Shown in pieces: positions 54,999 to 63,445 of a DNA stretch of 64,000 nt. The stretch comes from Streptomyces sp. V3I7. GTDB taxonomy: Bacteria; Actinomycetota; Actinomycetes; Streptomycetales; Streptomycetaceae. Both the position numbers and the translations under genes were made by a program. Position 1 is the stretch's first letter. Every line of letters starts with the position of its first letter. The notes beneath the pieces were generated by a model that was not told the origin of the DNA, searched no databases, and saw only the letters and a program-made list of their open reading frames with translations. The stretch is taken from assembly GCF_030817495.1 (NCBI RefSeq), contig NZ_JAUSZK010000001.1:124001-188000 (forward strand), given 5' to 3'.

Positions 54999-55067
54999 AC
55001 GGATGAACGGAATTCTTCCGCGGCTGCCGCGTCCCGCGTACACCCCAATGGCCCGGAACCGGTTCCG

Positions 55068-55100
55068 CTTGTCGCCGGGTGCGGCTTGCCCGGCGACAAG
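55068..55100 (+). terminator. Hairpin after the quinone oxidoreductase gene
   Basis: Perfect 12-bp stem CTTGTCGCCGGG / CCCGGCGACAAG with a 9-base loop, 70 bases past the stop. Confidence 0.75.
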
Positions 55101-55167
55101 GCACTGGGGAAGCTAATATCCGAAAGACGCCCTCTCTCCGTCGGCGTGCGGGGCGTTGGGCCATAGC

Positions 55168-55206
55168 CGCTCATAATCGCTCATGGTCCGCTCATGAACG
55201 GCTCAT
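55168..55206 (+). repeat. Four helically phased CGCTCAT repeats upstream of the DyP gene
   Basis: CGCTCAT at 55168, 55178 and 55189, and CGGCTCAT at 55199, are spaced 10-11 bases apart on one face of the helix, ending 33 bases before GTG 55239. This spacing is typical of a cooperative regulator or sigma-associated binding array. No known consensus was recognised. Confidence 0.7.
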
Positions 55207-55238
55207 AGCTGCCGCGACAGGGTAGGAGGCAGGTTTAG

Positions 55239-56180
55239 GTGATTCAATCACAGTCGGTGATCGTCACCCCCGCGAGAGACGCCATTTTCCTCGTCTACAC
55301 CATCGCCAACGGCGGTGAGTCCACCGTCCGGGACCTGCTCCACGATGTGCCGTCGCTGCTGCATTCCGTCGGCTTCCGCATTCCCGAGGCCGAGCTCACC
55401 TGCGTCGTCGGAATCGGCTCCCAGGCCTGGGACCGGCTCTACGACGGGCCGCGCCCGCGCGATCTGCATCCCTTCGAGCCGCTGGCGGGCGAGGGTCACC
55501 AGGCGCCGTCCACGCCCGGCGACATCCTCTTCCACATCCGCGCCCTGCACCGGGACATCTGTTTCGAACTGGCCGCGCAGATCGCCCGCCGTATGCAGGG
55601 CGCCGCGACCGCGGTCGACGAGGTGCACGGCTTCAAGTTCTTCGACGACCGCGACCTGCTCGGTTTCGTCGACGGCAGCGCGAACCCCACGGGCAAGGAG
55701 GCCGTCGCCTCGGTGTACGTCGGCGACGAGGATCCCGGCTTCAAGGGCGGCAGTTACGTCATCGTCCAGAAGTACCTGCACGACCTCGCCAAGTGGAACG
55801 CGATGACCGTCGAGGACCAGGAGATGGCCATCGGGCGCACCAAGCTGCCCAATATCGAGCTGCCCGACGACGTCAAGCCGCCGAACTCACACGTCGCGCT
55901 CAACACCATCTACGACGCGGACGGCCAGCAGCTCCAGATCGTCCGCGAGAACAAGCCCTTCGGCCGGGTCGGGGACGCGGAGTTCGGCACGTACTTCATC
56001 GGCTACGCGCGCACGCCCGCGGTGACCGAGCACATGCTGCGGAACATGTTCCTCGGGACCAAACCGGGAATGCACGACCGGATTCTCGACTTCTCGACGG
56101 CGGTCACCGGTTGTCTTTTCTACGTGCCGACCGTCGAATTCCTCAAGAACCAGCCGGCGATGCCCGGCAGCACCTCCTAG
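55239..56180 (+). CDS. DyP-type haem peroxidase (YfeX-like)
   Basis: 313 residues; AGGAGG nine bases before GTG 55239. Signature G142-F-V-D145-G for the distal Asp, proximal His218 in P-P-N-S-H-V-A-L and distal Arg236 in QIVRENKPFG; FIGYARTPAVTEHMLRNMFL closes the haem pocket. No Tat or Sec signal, so cytoplasmic or encapsulated, but no encapsulin gene is adjacent. A second peroxidase system near katG. Ends in a strong terminator. Confidence 0.93.
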   Translation: MIQSQSVIVTPARDAIFLVYTIANGGESTVRDLLHDVPSLLHSVGFRIPEAELTCVVGIGSQAWDRLYDGPRPRDLHPFEPLAGEGHQAPSTPGDILFHIRALHRDICFELAAQIARRMQGAATAVDEVHGFKFFDDRDLLGFVDGSANPTGKEAVASVYVGDEDPGFKGGSYVIVQKYLHDLAKWNAMTVEDQEMAIGRTKLPNIELPDDVKPPNSHVALNTIYDADGQQLQIVRENKPFGRVGDAEFGTYFIGYARTPAVTEHMLRNMFLGTKPGMHDRILDFSTAVTGCLFYVPTVEFLKNQPAMPGSTS

Positions 56181-56206
56181 ACGTCTCCTCCGATTCGTCG
56201 TCCTTC

Positions 56207-56247
56207 CTGCCTTGGCAGTCGTACGCGACCGCCAAGGCAGATTTTTT
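56207..56247 (+). terminator. Rho-independent terminator after the DyP gene
   Basis: CTGCCTTGGC and GCCAAGGCAG (perfect 10-bp arms) with a 14-base loop, followed by ATTTTTT. The clearest intrinsic terminator of the window. Confidence 0.92.
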
Positions 56248-56308
56248 GGGTGCCGCCCCCGGGGCCGCCCTTGTGTCCTCCGCTTGCGAAGGCCTGGGTC
56301 TCGGGTTT

Positions 56309-56352
56309 GAGTGTTCAGTGCCTCTCCGGTGAGTGTTCAGTTTCCCTCCGGC
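56309..56352 (+). repeat. Two tandem 22-bp repeats just upstream of the clp start
   Basis: GAGTGTTCAGT occurs at 56309 and 56331; the units are 22 bp and agree at about 18 positions, ending 13 bases before ATG 56366 and overlapping the region that should hold the ribosome-binding site. Two helical turns apart, suggesting a repressor bound as two dimers, or a duplicated leader. Confidence 0.7.
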
Positions 56353-56365
56353 ACCAGGAGCTGCC

Positions 56366-59002
56366 ATGTCGATGTCGTTCGGTTCCGCTTTCGGCTCGTC
56401 CGATCCGTTCAGCGATCTGCTGAGCCGGTTCTTCGGAATGTCGCCCGCGTCGTCGCCGCCGGCGGTCCAGCGGGTACCGATCGGCCGCCTCCTGACGCAG
56501 CCGGCGCACGATCTGCTCAACCGTGCCGCCCGGCGGGCGCTGGAGGACGGTACGTCGGACCTCGACACCGAGCACCTGCTGTGGGCCGCCGCCAAGGTCG
56601 ACCCCGCGCGAAGCCTCCTGGCCCAGGCGGGAGTCGACCCCGACACGCTGGCGGACAAGATCGCCGAGGTGCTGCCCCGGGAGGCCGGCGAGACGCCGAG
56701 CGAGCCGAACCTGACCCCGGCCGCCAAGCGCATCCTCGCCGACGCGTACATCCAGTCCCAGGAGGCCGGCGTCTCCTACATCGGTCCCGAGCACATCCTC
56801 GGCGCCCTGGTGTCGGACCGTGACACCGACGCCAACCGTCTGCTGCGCGCGGACGGGGCGGACGTCAATCGGTTGCGCGGGGTGACGGAGCAGGCTGCTC
56901 GATCGGAGGGTGGTGCCATGGCTGACGGCAAGAAGGGAACGTCCACGCTGGACGAGTACGGGCGGGACCTCACCGAGGAGGCCAAGGCCGGCAAGCTCGA
57001 CCCGGTCGTCGGTCGCGCCGGGGAGATCGAGGAGACCGTCGAGATCCTGTCCCGGCGCTCGAAGAACAACCCGGTGCTCGTCGGTGAGCCCGGCGTCGGC
57101 AAGACGGCCATCGTCGAGGGCCTCGCCCAGCGCATCGTAGCGGGCGACGTCCCCAACACCCTCAAGGACAAGCGGGTGGTGGCGCTGGACCTGTCGGCGA
57201 TGATCGCCGGGTCCCAGTACCGCGGTCAGTTCGAGGAACGGCTGAAGAAGGTCATCGAGGACGTCAAGGAGTCCCACGGCGACATCATCCTGTTCATCGA
57301 CGAACTCCACACCGTGGTCGGCGCCGGTGCCACCGGCGAGGGCTCGATGGACGCGGCGAACATGCTCAAGCCGGCGCTGGCGCGCGGTGAGTTGCACGTC
57401 GTGGGCGCGACGACGCTGGACGAGTACCGCAAGTACATCGAGAAGGACGCGGCGCTGGAGCGGCGGTTCCAGCCGGTGAAGGTGCCCGAGCCGAGCGTCG
57501 ACGAGACCGTGGAGATCCTGGAGGGTCTGCGGGACGCGTACGAGGCGCATCACGGCGTCCGCTTCACCGACGGCGCGCTCGCCGCGGCCGCCGAGCTCTC
57601 CGACCGGTACATCAGCGACCGCTTCCTGCCCGACAAGGCCATCGACCTCATGGACCAGGCCGGTGCCCGCGTACGCCTGCGCGCCGCCAGCCCCTCCCCC
57701 GAACTGACCGACCGCGAGGAACACATCGCGCGCCTGCGCCGCGAGCTCAACCAGGCTGTCGCGTCCGAGGACTTCGGCAAGGCGTCCGAGCTGAAGAAGG
57801 ACATCGCGAAGGCCGAGAGCGAGCTCGAAGGCATCGAGGAGGAGCGCGAAGGTGTGGTGACCGTCGACGCGAAGGACATCGCCGACGTCGTCTCGCGCCG
57901 CACGGGTATCCCCGTCTCGCAGCTGACGGAGAGCGAGAAGGAGAAGCTCCTCAACCTCGAAGAGGACATGCACACCCGCGTGGTCGGCCAGAACGAGGCG
58001 ATCGCGGCCGTCTCCCAGGCGGTACGCCGTAACCGCTCCGGCATGGGCGACCCCGACCGGCCCGTCGGCTCGTTCCTCTTCCTCGGCCCCACCGGTGTCG
58101 GCAAGACCGAGGTCGCCAAGACCATCGCGGACAAGCTGTTCGGCAGCGAGGACAAGCTGGTCCGCTTCGACATGAGCGAGTTCCAGGAGAAGCACACCGT
58201 CGCCCGGCTGGTCGGCGCCCCTCCCGGGTACGTCGGCTACGAGGAGGCCGGGCAGCTCACCGAGAAGGTGCGCCGGAACCCGTACTGCGTCGTCCTGTTC
58301 GACGAGATCGAGAAGGCGCACCCCGACGTCTTCAACGCACTCCTCCAGGTGCTCGACGACGGCATCCTCACCGACGCCCAGGGCCGCACGGTCAACTTCC
58401 GGCACTGCGTCATCATCATGACGTCCAACATCGGCGCCCAGCTGATCATCGACCACGAGGGCGATGTCTTCGAGATCAAGGGCGAGTTGATGGACCTGCT
58501 GCGGGGCTTCTTCCGCCCCGAGTTCCTCAACCGCATCGACGACATCATCATCTTCAACGGCCTCACCGAGAAGGACCTGGAGCAGATCCTCGACCTCCTC
58601 CTGGCCAAGACCAGGAAGCGCCTGGAGACCCAGGGGCTCAGCTTCGAGATCACCGAGCCGGCCAAGAAGCTCCTGATCGAGCAGGGTTACCAGCCCGAGT
58701 TCGGCGCGCGTCCGCTGCGCCGGACCATCCAGACCGAGCTGGACAACCGCATCGCCACGCTCCTGCTGAGCGGCGACGCCGAGCCCGGTGAGACCGTCAT
58801 CGCCGACGTCCGCGACGACAAGCTGCACGTCACCGTCCGCGGCAAGGAGTCCCACCACGAGAAGAAGGGCCACGGCGAGTCGGAGAAGTCCGACAAGGGC
58901 GGGACCAGGGCGAAGAAGACCGCCGAGAAGTCCGCTCCGGACGACAACAAGAAGAAGCCGCCGCGGAAGTCGGCCAAGTCGAACGGCGACGATGGCTCCT
59001 GA
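56366..59002 (+). CDS. Clp/Hsp100 unfoldase (ClpB/ClpC-like, two AAA+ domains)
   Basis: 878 residues; AGGAG six bases before ATG 56366. Clp-N double repeat (~45-185), AAA1 with Walker A GEPGVGKT (240-247), a short middle region with a UVR-like motif ([20 protein letters not shown]), AAA2 with GPTGVGKT (574-581), and a Clp C-terminal domain. The short middle region is ClpC-like, not the long ClpB coiled coil. Unusual features: a ~40-residue Met/Ser/Phe-rich leader, and a Lys/Glu/Ser-rich disordered tail (last ~50 residues). No clear ClpP-binding loop was seen, so it may be a disaggregase or work with a partner protease. Confidence 0.88.
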   Translation: MSMSFGSAFGSSDPFSDLLSRFFGMSPASSPPAVQRVPIGRLLTQPAHDLLNRAARRALEDGTSDLDTEHLLWAAAKVDPARSLLAQAGVDPDTLADKIAEVLPREAGETPSEPNLTPAAKRILADAYIQSQEAGVSYIGPEHILGALVSDRDTDANRLLRADGADVNRLRGVTEQAARSEGGAMADGKKGTSTLDEYGRDLTEEAKAGKLDPVVGRAGEIEETVEILSRRSKNNPVLVGEPGVGKTAIVEGLAQRIVAGDVPNTLKDKRVVALDLSAMIAGSQYRGQFEERLKKVIEDVKESHGDIILFIDELHTVVGAGATGEGSMDAANMLKPALARGELHVVGATTLDEYRKYIEKDAALERRFQPVKVPEPSVDETVEILEGLRDAYEAHHGVRFTDGALAAAAELSDRYISDRFLPDKAIDLMDQAGARVRLRAASPSPELTDREEHIARLRRELNQAVASEDFGKASELKKDIAKAESELEGIEEEREGVVTVDAKDIADVVSRRTGIPVSQLTESEKEKLLNLEEDMHTRVVGQNEAIAAVSQAVRRNRSGMGDPDRPVGSFLFLGPTGVGKTEVAKTIADKLFGSEDKLVRFDMSEFQEKHTVARLVGAPPGYVGYEEAGQLTEKVRRNPYCVVLFDEIEKAHPDVFNALLQVLDDGILTDAQGRTVNFRHCVIIMTSNIGAQLIIDHEGDVFEIKGELMDLLRGFFRPEFLNRIDDIIIFNGLTEKDLEQILDLLLAKTRKRLETQGLSFEITEPAKKLLIEQGYQPEFGARPLRRTIQTELDNRIATLLLSGDAEPGETVIADVRDDKLHVTVRGKESHHEKKGHGESEKSDKGGTRAKKTAEKSAPDDNKKKPPRKSAKSNGDDGS
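56905..56920 (+). promoter_or_regulatory. Internal ribosome-binding site and ATG within the clp gene
   Basis: GGAGGG (56905-56910), seven bases, then ATG 56918, in frame with the clp gene at codon 185, exactly between the Clp-N domain and AAA1. Initiation here would give an N-domain-less form of 694 residues, as with the short form of E. coli ClpB. Confidence 0.55.
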
Positions 59003-59021
59003 CGGCGGCACCGGCACACAC

Positions 59022-59062
59022 ACGTGGCTCCCGGCCCTCACCCGAGGGACCGGGAGCCACGT
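59022..59062. terminator. Bidirectional hairpin between clp and the greA-like gene
   Basis: ACGTGGCTCCCGG and its perfect 13-bp complement flank a 15-base loop that can itself pair (CCCTC / GAGGG). It sits in the 105-bp convergent gap and can serve both genes. Confidence 0.85.
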
Positions 59063-59107
59063 CGTGTTACGCGTGGTTCTCTGCGAGCACGAGCGTCCTG
59101 GCCCTCG

Positions 59108-59596
59108 TCAGCCCTTGCCGTCTCCGTCGCCGTCGCCGTCGCCGAGCGAGACGACCACGGCCGTCGACTGCCCCTCGGGCGTGGTGTAGCTGACGGTCTC
59201 CCCCGCGCGGCGGCCGAGCAGCGCCCTCCCGAGCGGGCTGTCGGCGGTGACCAGGTCGGGGTCCGACGCCTCGGCGATCTCGCCGATCTCGATCGTGGAC
59301 TGCGTGCCGTCGAAGAACCGTACGGTCACGGTGCTGCCCATGCCGACCACGTCGGTGGGCGGCGGGCCAGAGCGGTCGGCCCCCTGGAGCCGCACGGTGA
59401 CCTCGGAGATGCGCTGGTCGAGGCGGCCGAGCTCGGTGGCGCGCTCCAGCTCGTCGGCCTGGTCGGCCCGGGTGCCGGGCTCGTCCGTGTCCTTGAGGGT
59501 CTTGGCGACCGCGTCCCGTTCGGTGCGCAGGTCGGCGAGTTCCCGTTCGAGCGCGCGACGGGCGTCGGCGCCGATCGGTCCCGGATCAGTGGTCAT
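59108..59596 (-). CDS. GreA/GreB-family transcript-cleavage-like factor
   Basis: 162 residues; GGGAG six bases before ATG 59596. N-terminal coiled coil (LERELADLRTERDAVAKTLK, LERATELGRLDQRISEVTVR) and C-terminal FKBP-like domain (VVGMGSTVTVRFFDGTQSTI, PLGRALLGRRAGETVSYTTP). The acidic tip residues of true GreA are not obvious, so it may act as a Gre-like competitor or regulator of RNA polymerase. Ends in a G-D-G-D-G-D-G-D-G-K-G tail from a hexamer repeat. Confidence 0.85.
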   Translation of the reverse strand: MTTDPGPIGADARRALERELADLRTERDAVAKTLKDTDEPGTRADQADELERATELGRLDQRISEVTVRLQGADRSGPPPTDVVGMGSTVTVRFFDGTQSTIEIGEIAEASDPDLVTADSPLGRALLGRRAGETVSYTTPEGQSTAVVVSLGDGDGDGDGKG

Positions 59597-59829
59597 GGCT
59601 GCTCCCGTCGTGACGGCCGGAGAGTACACAAGCGATCATTCACCACCGTAACAGGGCAATTCACCCTCGGTGCGTCGGAGGAGTACGGGGCGGGCCGGAG
59701 CCGCCCGGCGAACGGTGGGGGCGGGCCGTTCGCCGGGCGGGACCGGGGTCAGGGGCAGAGCCGGGGGTCCCCCCGACGCCAGCCACGCCGTGTTCAGCGC
59801 ACCGGCGAGGCCCGATCCTGGGGACCGGG

Positions 59830-59937
59830 ATGGAGCCGGAGGCCATCTCGGCCTACCAGCAGGTCGTCGGCGGTGCGTTCCTGGCGGTGGTCGTGGTGGC
59901 CCAGACGTGGCTGGGCCACCGGCGCCGGGTGGGGTGA
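59830..59937 (+). CDS. Possible 35-residue membrane-anchored small protein
   Basis: ATG 59830 to TGA 59935-59937; GGGGA lies a few bases upstream. The peptide is one acidic segment (MEPEAISAYQQ), a hydrophobic helix (VVGGAFLAVVVVAQTWL) and a basic tail (GHRRRVG), a plausible single-span protein with positive-inside topology. No family known. Otherwise 59597-59829 holds no supported gene. Confidence 0.35.
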   Translation: MEPEAISAYQQVVGGAFLAVVVVAQTWLGHRRRVG

Positions 59938-59947
59938 GGGCCGGGCG

Positions 59948-61084
59948 TCAGCCGCGGGGCGTACGGGAGGAGGCGGCGTTGGTGCGGAGCGTGCCGACCG
60001 TCCTCAGGAGGCGGTCGGCCGGTTCGCGCAGCCGGGGGTGGGCGAGCACCGTGTTGCGCAGACCGCGGACCGGCCGGCGCCACAGGCGGTGCGCGGCCGC
60101 CATCGGATGGGGGCGCGCGGCGAACCCCTCCCCCACACGCAGCTCACGGGTCTTGAGCCACTCCTTGTACTCCTTGTCCCCGCGCCCCAGGTCGAGGAGT
60201 GTCACCCCGCTGCGGGCCGCCCCCTCGGTCAGCCTGAGGTGCATCAGCAACCCGGGTGAGTAGTAGTGGAGTTCGGGGTCGTACGCGGTGAACCAGGCGG
60301 CGAGCACCGTGCTCGATCGCGGGCCGAAGCGGGCGGCCACGGGCCGGTCCCCGGCGTAGAGCACGGACAGGACGCCGGTGAAGTGCTCCTCCTGGAGGCG
60401 GAACAGATGGTCCACCAGATCGACGATCCAGGGGCGGGAGAACCGGTCCATCCGCCCCGTCCTGCGGTACTGGGCGGACTTCCACCGCATGAGCCGGCGC
60501 AGCATGCGCGGGTCGCGCTCGTCGAAGACGAACCGCACCTCGCCGACGTCCCGCCCGATGCGGCGCTCCTTCTTCAGCGTGGTCTTGCCGAGTCCGGGGT
60601 ACGCACCACGCAGCCACTCGGCGTAGGTGCCGTCCGCGGGCTTCACGTCGATCACCGGTGAGGCGAAGGTTCCGGTGACGTGGGCGCCGAACGGCCGCTG
60701 CTCCTCGACGAGATGATCGAACTCGAAGATGGACAGCCCACAGGCGTGCAGGAGTTCACCGGCGTCCCAGGTGAACCCGGGCCGGTGGACGAGCGCCTGG
60801 CAGTCGGACAGTCCGAGGCCGATGGCCCGGCCGACGCCCAGGGTGCCCCGTTCGTAGGGGAAGAAGCCGACCGGTTCGCCTCTCTCGTGCAGGACCGCCA
60901 CCCGCGCCCCGCGGCGGTGCCTGCCGATGCCGATCGCGAACTCCGGCGCCAGAAAGGGGTTGGCGTACTCGGATGACTCGTCCATCGCCCGGTGCCAGGC
61001 CCCAAGCTGCGCCGCGGTCAGTTCGCCGGGTCTGTGGACGGTGATGTCCGCCTTCGTGCGTGGACCCTCGTTCATGGATCGCAT
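59948..61084 (-). CDS. CelD/BcsL-type GNAT acetyltransferase
   Basis: 378 residues; GGGGAGCGG before ATG 61084. Two tandem GNAT-like halves as in FemX/CelD proteins: N-half with ANPFLAPEFAIGIGRHRRGA, VAVLHERGEPVGFFPYERGT; C-half with KERRIGRDVGEVRFVFDERD, VLSVLYAGDRPVAARFGPRS, YYSPGLLMHLRLTEGAARSG, LLDLGRGDKEYKEWLKTRE. Members act in cell-surface polymer or glycan acylation, or use aminoacyl-tRNA. Acceptor unknown. Upstream of it lies only the PfkB gene's 3' end. Confidence 0.85.
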   Translation of the reverse strand: MRSMNEGPRTKADITVHRPGELTAAQLGAWHRAMDESSEYANPFLAPEFAIGIGRHRRGARVAVLHERGEPVGFFPYERGTLGVGRAIGLGLSDCQALVHRPGFTWDAGELLHACGLSIFEFDHLVEEQRPFGAHVTGTFASPVIDVKPADGTYAEWLRGAYPGLGKTTLKKERRIGRDVGEVRFVFDERDPRMLRRLMRWKSAQYRRTGRMDRFSRPWIVDLVDHLFRLQEEHFTGVLSVLYAGDRPVAARFGPRSSTVLAAWFTAYDPELHYYSPGLLMHLRLTEGAARSGVTLLDLGRGDKEYKEWLKTRELRVGEGFAARPHPMAAAHRLWRRPVRGLRNTVLAHPRLREPADRLLRTVGTLRTNAASSRTPRG

Positions 61085-61187
61085 GGGCGACCGCTCCCCT
61101 CGAGGACGCCTGGCCGCGTCCTGCACCACTTCGGTCCGGCTCGTCGTTCCGTGAGGGGTCAAACGTCGCGAAACAGTACGCACGCTG

Positions 61188-62126
61188 TCAAGAGTTCCGG
61201 AGGGAGCGGGAGGGCAGCCAGGCACGCGTACCGAACTCGGCGCAGGACCGCGACGCCACCTCGGTCGCCCGGGCGAGCGCCGCGGTGAAGGCGGCGGTGT
61301 CGGCGCGCGGGGCCCGCGCCCAGTGGTGGGCGAACGCCCCGTGCAGCGCGTCACCGGCGCCGAGGGTGTCCACCACTTTCGTCGGCGGCACGTCGACAAC
61401 TCCCTTGCCGCCAGGGCCCGACCACAGCAGGGGTTCTCCGCCACGGCTGACGGCCGCCCAGGTCACTCCGCGATCGTGCAGGTACGTCAGCACGTCCTCG
61501 GGGGTCCGCGTCCCGGGCGGGTGGAAGTCGGCCGAGCAGACGGCTACGTCGACGGCGGGGAGCAGCTTGTCGGTGCCGTCCTTCCAGCTGCCGCCGTCCA
61601 GCAGGGTGGGGCGGCCGATCGCTCGGGCCAACTCGGCGGTTGCGAGCGCCAGTTCCCGGTGGTGGCCGTCCAGCTCCACGATGTCGCAGGCGGCCACGAG
61701 GGCGTCGAGGCCGTCCGGCGGGGCGAGTTGGTGGCGCCCGGCGTTGGTGGAGGCGACCGCGCGCCGGCCGGTCGCGGCCGTCACGAGGATCGAGGAGACG
61801 GCGGGCGGCTCGGTCACACCGGCCGCCAGGTCCGTCACCGTCACGCCCAGGCCCTCCAGATCGGCCCGGGCGCTCAGCCCCAGCGGGTGACGGCCGATGC
61901 CGGTGAGGAGCGTCGCCCGGCCGCCCAGGGCGCTGAAGACGGCGGCCGCGTTGGCGGCGGGACCGCCCGCGGCCACGACCTGGTCATGAGCGGTCAGCTT
62001 CTCGTCGTACTCCGGTACGTGGTCCACCAACTGGATGACGTCCAGGGTGCACAGGCCGACGAACAGGCCCCGAGGCCCCTGGGAGCCCTGAAACCCCTGA
62101 GGGCGTTCCTCCGCCACCGGTCGCAC
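61188..62126 (-). CDS. PfkB-family carbohydrate kinase
   Basis: 312 residues from GTG 62126. N-terminal LFVGLCTLDVIQLVDHVPEY and AAGGPAANAAAVFSALGGRA (sugar-binding GGxxxN), and C-terminal VVDTLGAGDALHGAFAHHWA with the catalytic Asp in D-T-L-G-A-G-D (anion hole GAGD). Phosphorylates a sugar or nucleoside in the cytoplasm; the substrate is not predictable. No linked transporter or catabolic gene. Confidence 0.9.
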   Translation of the reverse strand: MRPVAEERPQGFQGSQGPRGLFVGLCTLDVIQLVDHVPEYDEKLTAHDQVVAAGGPAANAAAVFSALGGRATLLTGIGRHPLGLSARADLEGLGVTVTDLAAGVTEPPAVSSILVTAATGRRAVASTNAGRHQLAPPDGLDALVAACDIVELDGHHRELALATAELARAIGRPTLLDGGSWKDGTDKLLPAVDVAVCSADFHPPGTRTPEDVLTYLHDRGVTWAAVSRGGEPLLWSGPGGKGVVDVPPTKVVDTLGAGDALHGAFAHHWARAPRADTAAFTAALARATEVASRSCAEFGTRAWLPSRSLRNS

Positions 62127-62194
62127 GCGCCAGTACCCCCTTGGCCACGGTCGGTTCTTCAGTGTACGGCGGTGGCCGTCGGTGCGGGCCGGTG

Positions 62195-63433
62195 TCAGGA
62201 ACGCAGGCCGTCGAAGCCGATGTCGAGGTGACGCGGGCCGCGCAGGACGGCGTTCTGCCGGTAGGGCGGCGGGTCCTCGATCAGGCGCGGGTTCTCCAGG
62301 CGGCGGGCCAGGGCGGCGAGGGCGATCTGCGCCTCCAGCCGGGCCAGCGGGGCGCCGAAGCAGCTGTGGATGCCGCTGCCGAAGCCGAGGTGCTGGATGT
62401 CCCCGCGGTCCGGGTCGAACCGGTCGGGGTCGGTGAAGCGCTCCGGGTCCCGGTTGCCCGCGGCGAGGACGAGCCAGATGCGCGAGCCCTTGGGGATGGT
62501 GACGCCGCGCACCTCGATGTCAGCGATGCAGGTGCGCTGCGGCACGAGCTGCACCGGGGGCTCGTAACGCAGCAGTTCCTCCACGATGCCGACGGCCAGC
62601 TCCGGGTCCTCACGCAGCCGCTCCAGGATCTCGGGGTGACGCAGGAGCGTGAGCATGCCGTTGGTGATGAGGTTGACCGTCGTCTCGTGTCCGGCGACGA
62701 GCAGCAGGACGGCGGTGCTGAGGGCCTCCATCATCGTCATGGCGCCGTCCGCGCCGTGGGCGGTCACCAGGTCGGACAGCATGTCGTCGCGGGGTTCCCT
62801 GACGCGCTGCTCGATCAGTCCGGCGAGGTACATGCCGAGCTCCATCCGCGCCTGCTGCACCTGCTGCGCGAAGTCGGGGCCGGCCGCCTCCCGCGTCTCA
62901 GGGTCAAGGCCCGCGACGATCGGGTCCACCCAGGCGCGGAAGCGCGGCTCGTCCTCGCGGGGCACGCCGAGCAGCCGGCAGATGACGGTCACCGGGAAGG
63001 GGTAGGCGAACTGGTCGACCAGGTCGATCTCCCGCGCGTCCCCGAATCCGTCGATCAACTCCTCAACCAGCGCGTCGAGTTCGCCGCGCATGGACTCGAT
63101 GCGTCGCGGGGAGTGGGGCGGCCCGAAGGAGGTGTTGGCGATGCGGCGCAGCCGGTCGTGCTCGGGCGGGTCGAGCCGGATGAAGCTCGGCGGCAGCCCG
63201 CCCGACTCGTCGGCGGGCAGTTCGTCCTCCCCCGCCGCCGCGAGGTTGACCGCGTCGGAGCTGATCCGCGGGTCGTGGAGGAGGCCCTCGATGTCCCAGT
63301 ACCGGCTGATGACGTACGGCCCGTCCTCGTCCTCGTGGAGCACGGGTGTCCGGCGCAGCTCCTCGTAGAGCGGGTAGGGGTCGGCCCGGTTGGCGAAGTC
63401 GGTGATCCGGCCGACGAGCGAGTCTTGCGTCAT
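62195..63433 (-). CDS. Cytochrome P450
   Basis: 412 residues from ATG 63433. I-helix LLVAGHETTVN (proton-delivery Thr), PERF-type region NRDPERFTDPDRFDPDRG, and haem loop FGSGIHSCFGAPLA with Cys358. A soluble bacterial CYP, similar in layout to CYP105/107-type enzymes. It starts 12 bases after the reductase-like gene, so they form an operon and the reductase is its likely electron donor, perhaps via a ferredoxin outside the window. Confidence 0.93.
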   Translation of the reverse strand: MTQDSLVGRITDFANRADPYPLYEELRRTPVLHEDEDGPYVISRYWDIEGLLHDPRISSDAVNLAAAGEDELPADESGGLPPSFIRLDPPEHDRLRRIANTSFGPPHSPRRIESMRGELDALVEELIDGFGDAREIDLVDQFAYPFPVTVICRLLGVPREDEPRFRAWVDPIVAGLDPETREAAGPDFAQQVQQARMELGMYLAGLIEQRVREPRDDMLSDLVTAHGADGAMTMMEALSTAVLLLVAGHETTVNLITNGMLTLLRHPEILERLREDPELAVGIVEELLRYEPPVQLVPQRTCIADIEVRGVTIPKGSRIWLVLAAGNRDPERFTDPDRFDPDRGDIQHLGFGSGIHSCFGAPLARLEAQIALAALARRLENPRLIEDPPPYRQNAVLRGPRHLDIGFDGLRS

Positions 63434-63445
63434 GGGAGGTCCTTG

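Noticed and set aside
55168..55206. CRISPR-like array
   Set aside because: The repeats are 7 bases with 3-4 base spacers, far too short. No cas genes are visible anywhere in the window.
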